Shown here piece by piece: positions 1-8,700 of a stretch of DNA of 20,675 bases. Location: NCBI GenBank assembly GCA_016098155.1, contig JAAAJB010000607.1:1-20675 (forward strand), given 5' to 3'. How positions within the stretch are numbered: the stretch's first letter is position 1; every line of letters begins with the position of its first letter. This DNA comes from Actinomortierella ambigua (Eukaryota > Mortierellomycota > Mortierellomycetes > Mortierellales > Mortierellaceae). Under the pieces are notes generated by a model. The model was given only the letters and a program-made list of their open reading frames with translations. It searched no databases and was not told where the DNA came from. The position numbers were made by a program, and so were the translations under genes.

Positions 1-912
1 TGTGCAGAGACCATGCTGGAGGCCCCACGGGGCAATATATTTTTTCTTTTTTTTTTTCACGGGCCTCGAAAAAGGGTTTCGTTCTTCGGCGCGCACCAGT
101 CCGCGATCTGCGAGCCGCGACCGCCTGTTGCAACAATGGAGGATAAAGACTATCTGCTACGGCAACAAAGAGAGGAGGGTGTCCCAGAAAGGACATGAGC
201 TAAAGTACAAGGCAGATGGGAGAGATGCAAGATAAACTACACACTGTAGCAGTAGGAAGACCCAAAAGGCAGGTTACACGAGGAGCCAGAGGTCAGAAAG
301 GTCACAGGGTGGCGACAGCTCCACCTTCCACCGGTGCCGTGCCACGCGATGTCAGGAGGTTTCGGCTCTTCAAGCTCCCATGGCCCGCCTCCAAAATCGT
401 GCTTGTAGTCAAATGCACATTGACCTTGTTGAACTGGTATACAGAAAGAATAGCACCAGAAACTGTTCACTCATGCCGTTGTGTATTGTGTACCTCTCTC
501 AACCAACATAGGCTATGATGATAGCCGCTATGGTGAAAAGGAGTAGAGGGCAGAGGAATGGGAGGGAGGAGAAGGACGAGGAAGAGGGGAGAGAGGGACG
601 AGGCATATGGACAGTGGTTGAGTATTTCTTTGTCCTTTATTGAGGGTTGCAACGGCTCCTTGGGATCTTTTTTTAACCTGCAAGCCATCTTCAATGGAGA
701 TTTTGAACGGCCGCCATCGTACGGTTGCTCGTTGTCATCCTCAAATCCATAAATGGCCAAAAATGGCGTCCAATAGCATCTTGAAAAGGATTTGATCTCG
801 TTGTCGCTTTTTCAGATGTTGCCGTTGGTGGCAACACTGGCGTGATCAACAAATAAGTTGGATGTAAACGTACAGTTATCGGGCGATATGGACAATGGAG
901 CACACCTCAATG

Positions 913-935
913 CTCAGGTATAAATTGTACCTGAG
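913..935. repeat. 8-bp perfect hairpin (inverted repeat)
   Basis: CTCAGGTA (913-920) is followed by a 7-base A/T-rich loop (921-927) and its exact reverse complement TACCTGAG (928-935). The arms are perfect, but the flanking bases do not pair. It lies in the gene-poor left end, about 160 bp past the stop of the minus-strand gene. It could form a stem in RNA or be a binding site for a dimeric factor. The sequence does not tell which, and an 8-bp stem can also arise by chance. Confidence 0.5.
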
Positions 936-1047
936 AAGGAGATATGGGTTGTGTGGAATCAAGAGTTGCACAAATTAAAAAAGGGAGAGAGGGTGACGAA
1001 AGCGAGGACGAGAACTTTTTTTTTGTAACATTGATTTCATTTGTGTT

Positions 1048-1053
1048 TTTATG
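1048..1053 (-). terminator. Possible variant poly(A) signal (CATAAA) of the leucine-rich gene
   Basis: On the minus strand, CATAAA lies about 40 nt after the TAG stop at 1093-1095, in an A/T-rich stretch that ends in a run of nine or more A on that strand. CATAAA is a weak variant of AATAAA, so this is only a candidate cleavage signal. Confidence 0.3.
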
Positions 1054-1092
1054 TTCTTTACTCTATTTTCCGAGAATCTTTCATACCGTGGT

Positions 1093-4000
1093 CTAAGGGA
1101 AAAAGTTGTTGCCATAAAACATGACAAACTCCTCGCGATCATACCTCTTCCCGTTCCGCACCCAACACGGCGCTGGATCCGGGTCGCTGGAGCTATTATT
1201 ACTGCTACCTTGCAACACCTTATGATTCAAAGTACTGAAAGAGCTAAAGCGCTTTTGCTGCCCTGAGATGTGACTTGGCATCAACGATTGAAGCGCATCC
1301 TCCAGCCACGTTCCTTGCATGCGGTCCACTTGCTCGTCGGTCAGCGTCATATCATAGAGGTAGATCATCAGATCTCGCCCAAAGTCATTGCGCCGGTCAA
1401 TCCATGCCTGGACACCTGCCTCCCCAAGCTGTGCGCCTGTAATCATCAGACGCTCAAGTCGATGGAGAGCCAGCTGACGGAGCAGGGTCACGATCCATGG
1501 TGAGGACGAAGAGGGGTCTGTCGCCTCATTCTCGTCGTCTTTGGTGCAGTAATACAGAGCCAGGCGCCTCAACTTTAGCCGGTGAAGATGGTTCAGCAAT
1601 GTTCTTGGTATACTCGTCTCTGAGAGCAAGAGGTAGCGCAGTGGTCTTGTCGTCCGCATCAAAGACGATGGAGACGCAAAAGCTGCAGTACCGCCGCCAC
1701 CACCATCACCACCCTTGGTGGAAATGGAAGGTGAGGGTGGTCGCGGCGATAGCGGATGAAAATATTTTGTCCAGAACAGGTCATGGGCCTCCTTCGGGAA
1801 CCGCGTTAACCTCACAGAGCACAGCCGGCGCATGTCGTCCAGGGCCTCGACATGTCCGATCAGGGCCTCATTTTCTTTCCATTTATCGTCCATCGGTAGG
1901 TTGCATCCGAAATGTGTCCAGGATTGCTGGCCCAAGAGCGGGACCATTCTTTCCATCTCTCGGCGAGATACACCCTTTGGCAAATCGTATTCAATCGCAC
2001 GATGACTGCTACGGCTGTTGCTGCTGCTGATCATCATGTAGGCTTCGACGGTCGAGAGCACAATGGGCTCGTACATGAACCCGCGGCGCCAGGCCGCGAC
2101 ATGCTGGATCGACAGCGTTTCGGGCCGTGAAAGATTCACCTGCCCGAGCGCGACCATGGCCTCGAGACTGTTGTACAGGACCAAGGTCAAATGCCTCAGT
2201 CTCGGAAGGGTCGACCATACAGCGGCGTAGGCGGACAAACAGTCGGGATTCGAACCGACGTGGATCAGGTACAGAGACAATGTCTCGAGGCGGTGCAGCG
2301 ATCGAATGACGCGCCAAAACAGTGCTGAGGATGCGGTCGTGGTGATGCTGTCGTCCGTGACCTTGGCACCTGGCGGGTCGGGTTGGCCGAGGGAGAACTC
2401 GGTGAGGTGCGTGCATTTCTGGAGGATGCCGAAGAGATGTGGCTGTGCCTGCACGGCCATGGAGCCTGTGAGATCGAGCACGCGGAGGTGGTCGCACTTG
2501 CTGGCGAGCTCACGCAGGTCGGTCTCGAGGATCCCTGTTGAAGGGCCGACGATACGGGCCGACAGGAGGTTTGGCTGTCGGTCGCGAGAGGATGCGTTGG
2601 TGGTCCCGAAAAATAACCGGGTGGTACCAGCATTCGAGGAAGAGGATGATGACGACGACGATGAAAAAAAATTTCTCAATCGAGTACCCTCGACACCATT
2701 CCGGCGACGGCCGTGAAGGATGACGGACTGGATGGATCGCGAGCTGCGCAGGACATGTTGGATGGGTTTCAGGTCGGCCTTCGTCCACAGGTACTCACAC
2801 ATAACCTCGATCTCGCTCAGGCACGCGTCGTGCTCCAAGGCCGTCTTCAATACACTCACCAACATTTCTGGGTTTTGAACAACGATTGTTAACTTTCTGA
2901 AATGTGGATCCAAGTTGCTTTGCGTGTATGGCGTCATGGCCAACTCTAAATTGAGCGCCGGGTCTCTTCCGCCCTGACCCTGACTTTTGAACCACCTGCA
3001 AGACAGGTGCGCGTGCTCCTCGCAGATCCATTGGATTTGCCCATGCTTGGTCGCGAATCGATACAGTCCGCCTAATAGAGCTCCACGGTTGGGGTTGGGT
3101 GCATCCCAGCCTAGATGGAGGACATTTGGCAGTTGGTTCAATGTTTGGGCGCTCATGGCTGATGCTGTCATGGGACCTGGGCCATGGCCCTGGGAGGCAC
3201 CTCCAGCTCGCCCTCTACCGAGGATGCCTCCTTCATCATTGGCTCTTGAGGACACATGTTGTTCCAGAAAGGCGATCGAATGTTCTATCCTCTCTGGGGT
3301 CAACATGACAGACTCTGCTGGCAAGGCCTTTTCGCTAATGAATCCAGCAGGACAGGGTCCTGGCTCTTCCTGATCTTGAACGCAAGGGCTGTCAATTCTA
3401 TACGGCACTGTTGCTGCGGCAAGCGGCAGTCGTGTTGCCTCCAAACGATGGGTGAGGCGGAGGAGCGTCCGCAAGACATGCATCCCGTAACTGTCCAGAA
3501 AACGGTCCCAGTCCTTGATCTCGTAGCCGGGATGGTCCGTCAGATGGACATTGTCTGGGACATTGGTGAGCGCACCGCCGTGAGCGATCGTGGTTTCACA
3601 TGATTTTGTCGAGTGTTCACAAAGGAAGTAAAGGCGAAAATCTGGAACTGGGTGTCCGTCTGGATCGTGTTGTGGGGGTGTGGATGGCGTGAGTGGTGGA
3701 AGGAGAACAAAGAGGCGAGGAAGCGAGTTTTGGTAAAACTCAAAGCTGTTTGTCAAAATATCATAGTCTTCCTCTCTTCCTGCTCCCCTTGCTCGTCCTC
3801 TGCCCTGCTGGATAGATGTTGGTGACCGAAGTCTGGATGCGGATGGGGGCCTGGGCGTGGTTGTTGGAGTGGGGGGTGACGGTGGCATGTCGGCGTCACG
3901 ATAGGCAGGAGGGCGGTGGTCATCGGGAGTGTACTCGGGAGGCAAAGTGGCAGGGTGGTCCTGCACTGACGCGTTTGGGGCAGGTGCTAAAAGCTGAAGC

Positions 4001-4324
4001 ACTTTGGTTGGGTGGTACGGAATTCGTTTCGGCTCATATCTAAGTGGTCAATCAAAAAGGGGTGTGTGTGAGGAACAATGCATGACATGGTGGCATCTAT
4101 CTCCCTCTTCATCCCTATCTCATGATGGGCTAGGCAGCAGCGTACTTTTTTTGGTGAGCATCGACCATATAGGGGACGATGACACCGTCCGACACGACCC
4201 GGTGGACGTCAGGGAAAATGTCCTGGATATCGTCAAGGCGTGAGAATTTTAGTCCTGTGGGCACATCGGTGTGGACAGGGAATCGCAGTATCTCGTTGTT
4301 GAAGCGGAACTCTTGATACTCCAT
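1093..4324 (-). CDS. Leucine-rich (RNI-like) protein of a Mortierella-type expanded family, 1041 aa, two exons
   Basis: Exon 1 is 4324-4146 (59 codons plus 2 nt). The intron is 4145-4040 (106 bp, donor GTACGC, acceptor CTTAG). Exon 2 is 4039-1093. The coding length is 3126 nt with phase kept. The join restores a continuous module reading DAHQKKYEPKRIPYHP. Without exon 1 the long frame has no ATG at its left end, only a GTG at 4002. Residues 1-75 resemble the N-terminal module of many Mortierella leucine-rich proteins (VDIQ-like DDIQDIFPDV, IVPYMVDA, then RIPYHP). Conserved-looking blocks follow: LPRLFVLLP (166-174), FRLYFLCEH (194-202), HLTDHPGYEI (from 225) and a later LYRFATKHGQIQWICEEH. 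The C-terminal half has repeated LxxLxLxxN/T-type segments (for example HLRVLDLTGS, RLETLSLYLI, LRYLLLSETS, RLERLMITGA), typical of ribonuclease-inhibitor-like solenoids. Residues 78-150 are a proline-rich linker, and poly-Ser and poly-Gly runs interrupt the solenoid. There is no signal peptide or membrane segment. Protein-protein recognition is the likely role, but the substrate is unknown. The family link is from memory, not a search. Confidence 0.82.
4040..4145 (-). other. Phase-2 intron of the leucine-rich gene
   Basis: The minus-strand intron begins GTACGC and ends ACTTAG, with a plausible branch site (TTGAC) about a dozen bases before the acceptor. It carries in-frame stops (TAG at 4130-4132). 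Splicing joins AA of exon 1 to A of exon 2 as a Lys codon. It splits the conserved N-terminal module at codon 60, so any model that starts only in the long frame loses that module. Confidence 0.8.
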
Positions 4325-4433
4325 GAGGGAGAGAGAGGGAGAGAGAGAGAGAAGGAGAGGGAGAGTTTGAAAGAGAGAGAGTGAGAGCGAGAGCGAGAAC
4401 GAGAGGGAAGAAGAGGGAAAGAGGGAAAGAGAG
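4325..4433. repeat. GA/CT microsatellite tract upstream of the leucine-rich gene
   Basis: This is an almost uninterrupted purine tract of GAGA, GAGG and GAGC units on the plus strand. Read on the gene's strand it is a CT-rich stretch immediately before the ATG at 4324 and after the TATA box at 4467-4461. It therefore probably forms most of the 5' untranslated region. CT-rich leaders are common near fungal start sites, but the length and purity here are microsatellite-like. Confidence 0.8.
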
Positions 4434-4460
4434 CGGATTACACAAGGATCGGGCTGGTGC

Positions 4461-4467
4461 TTTTATA
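4461..4467 (-). promoter_or_regulatory. TATA box (TATAAAA) for the leucine-rich gene
   Basis: The minus strand reads GCTATAAAAGC here, a good match to the TATA consensus, 137 bp upstream of the ATG at 4324. With a usual TATA-to-start spacing, transcription would begin inside or just before the CT-rich leader. Its position and orientation fit the minus-strand gene and no other. Confidence 0.55.
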
Positions 4468-4630
4468 GCTCAAAAGTAGACCAGCACTGCCACCAGCAGA
4501 GGAGAAGATTAGAGGAGAACGAGGGGGGGGGGAACGCTTGGCATGTGGAGTGAGTCGATAGATGGCCCATGTGCTAGACTAGACTACAAGCGAGGAAAGG
4601 TACTCTCGACTTTGGCATGTTCCTGTCCGG

Positions 4631-4709
4631 GCAGACAGAGAGACAGAAAGAACAGGCAGACAGACAGACAGACTCAAAGACAGACAGGGCACAGAGAAAG
4701 ACAGACGGA
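4631..4709. repeat. CAGA tetranucleotide repeat, imperfect
   Basis: Plus-strand units of CAGA/GACA are repeated with interruptions, including four uninterrupted units near 4656-4672. It is a simple sequence repeat in the divergent promoter region with no sign of coding use. Confidence 0.75.
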
Positions 4710-4848
4710 CCCTATCTGAATCTTGGTGCGACTCTCTCCTTCTACCCCCTTGGCAACAAAGGTGCTACAAACACAACCCCCTTCCCCTTCCTCCGTTGAA
4801 CATCGATGATGGACACATACAAGAGTACACTCCCTCCCTCGAGGAGAA

Positions 4849-4889
4849 GGAGGGGGAGGGGATTGGGGGTTGGTAGGGTGGGGTAGGGT
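4849..4889 (+). repeat. G-rich tract with quadruplex potential
   Basis: The plus strand carries six runs of three or more G (4852-4856, 4858-4861, 4865-4869, 4876-4878, 4880-4883, 4886-4888) separated by loops of one to six bases. The right part reads TAGGG/TGGGG units that resemble telomere repeats, but with only three units. The spacing satisfies the usual four-run quadruplex rule. Confidence 0.6.
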
Positions 4890-5448
4890 AGCAATGAATT
4901 ATCTATCTTCGGGTGCTACATGCGATGGATGTCGACAGTAAGAGGATCGATCCTCTGCACCCCACAGCAAGCATACATCGATACTGTTGCTGTTGCTATT
5001 GCTGTTGCTCTCTCTTTTCTCTGGACAATCAAATGATGGGCCTGCACGCAAGAACGCAAGAGCATTGCATTGGGCTGCTCGCCCATAATTGGACATATCC
5101 TCTCTGTTTTTCTCTTTCTTCTTTTTTCCCTCCCTACTCTCTTCCTCTCTCTCTCTCTCTCCTCTCTCTCGTTCTATGAAAGGGCTCTCAGTGCTCTATG
5201 GGTTCCACTCATACCCTCAACCCAATCCTTCCCTCCCTTTCCCCAGCTTGGCATCCATCTCATTCTCCTTCTTTCTCTTCTCGCTTTGCATCCTCTCCAT
5301 CACCTTGCATTTCAAAACACCCTACGTCCCCTTTTTTCTTCTCCTCTCCTCCGAAGGTACTGCTCAGGCACATCACCCCCTTTTCAGGACAACCCGTGGC
5401 CCCATGGTCCATGCATGTACCTTTTTTGTCCATCAGTCCCCCTGAGGC

Positions 5449-5525
5449 TTCTCTCTCTTTCTCTATTTTTCTCTCTCACTCTCACTCTCACTCTCTCCCT
5501 CTCTATCTCTCTGAGTTTCTCTCCC
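5449..5525 (+). promoter_or_regulatory. CT-rich tract upstream of the RGS gene
   Basis: This stretch of CTCTCT and TTTCTC units lies about 230-300 bp before the ATG at 5755. Pyrimidine tracts are often found near fungal transcription starts. I see no TATA box at a sensible distance after it. A GATAAAA at 5734-5740 is only about 15 bp from the ATG and is more likely leader sequence. Confidence 0.35.
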
Positions 5526-5754
5526 TTACTCCATGTTCTACACAGCGCATTGGTCGACACTCGCTCATCCCTCATCATTCTCTTAACCTCGGTTGTCTGT
5601 TTACTTCCTCTAGGCCCCCCCCCGTCCTTGGACGCTCACTGGATATTCCCTTTCTGCGAGTGAAGTGACACGTTGCCACCATCAGCAACAGCAACACGCG
5701 CCAGCGAAACATCACCAGTGATATCTCTTCTGCGATAAAAGACGCCCCACAACC

Positions 5755-8700
5755 ATGGATGGAGGCGCCTTTCAGGGCATGCCGCGGATAGCGCTGACCC
5801 CCGCCGAGGAGGCCATGCTCCCACGTCCCCACTCCTCGGCCTCGCAGGTCGCTAGTGCTATCCCATCCACTTATACCCGGTTGGCCGTGTCCCCCCGCCA
5901 CCCTTACCGTCACCCCTCGGCTTCCAACTCGTTTGTAGGCGGACACAATGGTGCTGCTGGCAGTTCCTCGGGCGTCGTCGGGCCAATATCCTCGCCAGCT
6001 GCGATCCTCGCCGCTGCTGCAGCCTCAGTCTCATCAATAGGGTTGTCTCGACCAGTCTCACCTGGCCCACTACGTCCAGCCTCACCGTCAATGACCGCCG
6101 ACGGACATGATAGGAGCGACTTGGAAGCAGAATACCCCCAAAACCCTCAGGACGACTATTACCATAATCGAGCACAACAACAACAACAACAGCAGGTGTC
6201 ACCACGCCCATCCTCGCCCGCACCTCGGATACCCTTTTCAATCTCTCAGCGTCCTGTTCGCTCACCTTCACCCCAGCTGCACAGTAACCTTTTCCAGAAC
6301 ACTCCACAAGGTTACCGCCCTTACTATCCGCGAGGATCATATGATACCCACCCTCGGCCAGGCTCGCCGCTGCAGCAAGAGCATCAGGAATCTTGGGACA
6401 GTAGCATTCGTATTGACTCACCAGATCCCGGCATGGATTCCGAGGATGCTGTGCGCGTAACGGATGACGATGATCCTACTCGTGGCAAAGAGGGCCTTGT
6501 TGGTGATGCAGGAGGAGGACACGGAGGCGAGCGGCCGCCCGTAGCTGCAAGGAAGAAAAGTCTGTTGAGACGGCTTCAGGAACATACCCCACGTCTCAGC
6601 TTTGGAGACGACTCTTCCTCTCGCGCAGATCAAACACCCCCGCAGCGGTCAAGCCACGACACGGATCGAGCACCACGACGATCCAGCGTGGATTCAACCA
6701 CACGGCCCGACCTCAGTATCCTCATCACGCCGACCAGGACTCCAAGCCGAAATTCTGGAGACGATCGGCCAGAACCTAGGAAATCTCGCTCTGGCTGGCG
6801 GCCATCTCTGTCAATCATCCGGCAGGAGAGCAACACCTCGAACCCTCATGGTCGTGTCTATGCTCAAAATGAACGCCCCGACCAGGATCAAAAGCGGAAA
6901 CGCAGGGGCAAAGGAGACAAGCGTCGGAGGCGGAAAGGCAAAAAGACGGTCCAGTTGAGCGACGAACCACACTATTTTCCAGGATACTCCTACGACCAGG
7001 AAGAACAGGGCATCCTATCCTTTCTACGGCGGTCACCAAAGACACAGGAGCAGCTTGCGCTTCCTAGCCTTCAACATGTCCTCAACAAGAGGACACGATA
7101 CCCATTGAGCTACGAAGACTTTGAAGCTTTCCTCAGGAGTCACCGTGCTGTCGAGTACCTTCACTTTTGGGCGGTAAGGTCCCCGTCAATAACAAATCTC
7201 CTTAATTTTCATTTTAGGGAGGAGGTACTCTTGTTCAATCAATTCGTATGAGGTACTAATAATCTTGTCCCTCTCCCCCTCCCCCTCTATCTCTCTCTCC
7301 CACTAATTTATCTCCGATTAGGATGTTGCTGCTCATGAGCAACTATGCAGAACATTTGACGTATCAGAACGACGCCAGAAGCGCGAGCTACAACTAGAAG
7401 AGAGAGCATTGGCTCGCGACAGACGACGACTGGCTATGGCAGCACTGGAAGCAGGACGATCCACACCAGAGGCAGAGAACTCAGCACCGACGGCACCACC
7501 CCAGAGGATTGGAGGTGACTACGCAGCCGCCAATGCGTATGCGACGAGCCGATCCAGCTTGCAGCTACCCTTGAATGATCATCTCTCGTTTCCAATGGAG
7601 GCTCGACGTTACGGTATCACGGATCCGTCTGCACCATATGGTCCCATTCCGCCAACGTACAGCCAAGGCCGACAGTCGGGTACCTACAATCGGATGCTTT
7701 CAGGTGGAAATACCACTGGCCGACATCGTAGTTCGACGGAGGCGAACCGACCTTCTATCGAAGAAGCACACATCCAGGAGCAAGACGCTGCCGTTGCTGC
7801 TGTGGCAATGAAGTCTGAACGTATTATGCAAGGGCCGTATGGTCTGCCGCGCAGACAAGACAGCTGGTCACATAGCCGCGATGACTTCCGACGCGGTTCG
7901 AGCGACGTCTCCGGGACTATCTCACCTGGCGCAGGCATGATGAGCCAGACTTCCACCCACTACAGTACACTCTACAATGGTCGTGGGTCGATTGACCTAC
8001 TTCGACGTTCGAGCTCGCGAGCATCTAGGACCAGGCAGCTGGCTGAGGACTACTTTGGGCATGGTGTGCGTCGAACAAGTTCACAGCAGTTTCACTATCA
8101 GCAGCAACTGCAGCATCAACATCAGAGGCATCTCCAGCAGCTTCAACAGCAACAGCACCAGCACTCGCATGACTCGTCTCTGAGACATGAGCTCGAGGAC
8201 AGTGCAGAAAACTCTGATCAATCAGGGCAGATAACTCCCACCAACCTAGAGGATGCATCGCCAGGAGCCCAACCCATGCCGACCAACGCCAGCCCCGAGC
8301 CCATGGCCGACCAACCAGGCACATTGCACAAGTCGTCCTCTCTGTCGTTCGCCAACCGCCCACCTTTGCATGGTTCTGCCTCCTACACTCGACACAACCA
8401 GGGGATCGGACCCTTGCAACCACCGGTCACTATCCGTCGGTCCGGCGATAGTGTTCATGCACCGAGTCTTTTTAGCCAGGAGGGCAAGCCACTAATGGCA
8501 CTCAGTTTCCGGACCATCACACCTGAGGATATTCAAGAGTCGGCTCTCCGTCTTTACCGCAAGTACCTTGTCCAACTGCGTACGGCATCCATGGCGGCTG
8601 AGGAGGCAGCAGCTGAGGCTAATAATGAGAAGGGTCGTCAAACAAGTCTTGTGCCCCAGCGCAGCAGCCTCGAAAAGCCAGCAATGGTGCCGGGTTGGGA

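Larger units (their letters stand above)
1..1092. other. Left-end region without a convincing gene
   Basis: I see no supported gene in this stretch. It has a T-rich tract near 40-57, a purine-rich block near 540-600 and an A/T-rich block near 1015-1050. The open frames are short (100 codons or fewer), overlap one another on both strands and show no recognisable domain. One small frame at 136-198 starts in a good context (CAACAATGG) and reads 20 residues beginning MEDKDYLLRQQ. I see no clear splice donor that would extend it, so I do not call it. The right end, next to 1092, should be the 3' untranslated region of the minus-strand leucine-rich gene. A palindromic hairpin lies at 913-935. Confidence 0.6.
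4434..5754. other. Divergent intergenic region, low-complexity rich
   Basis: This is the shared upstream region of the minus-strand leucine-rich gene and the plus-strand RGS gene. It holds a run of ten G (4523-4532), a CAGA-type repeat (4631-4709), a G-rich tract (4849-4889), a CTGTTG repeat near 4983-5007 and two CT-rich blocks (about 5105-5175 and 5449-5525). The overlapping open frames in 5070-5668 are translations of CT-rich DNA (Leu/Ser/Pro runs) and show no domain, so I do not call them genes. The 5' leader of the RGS gene probably starts in or after the second CT block. Confidence 0.7.

Noticed and set aside
216..760. Small frames of about 100 codons on both strands in the left region
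   Set aside because: No domain, no good start context or splice partner, and mutually overlapping. They are consistent with chance frames.
2009..2497. 162-codon minus-strand frame and other frames within 1093-4002
   Set aside because: They are alternate-frame shadows of the leucine-rich protein, with Arg/His/Pro-rich composition.
4872..4889. Telomere-like TAGGG units
   Set aside because: There are only about three imperfect units inside unique DNA flanked by genes, far too few for a telomere.
5070..5668. Overlapping plus-strand frames of up to 197 codons
   Set aside because: They are translations of CT-rich promoter DNA (Leu, Ser, Pro, Phe runs) with no domain, and they share the same bases in several frames.
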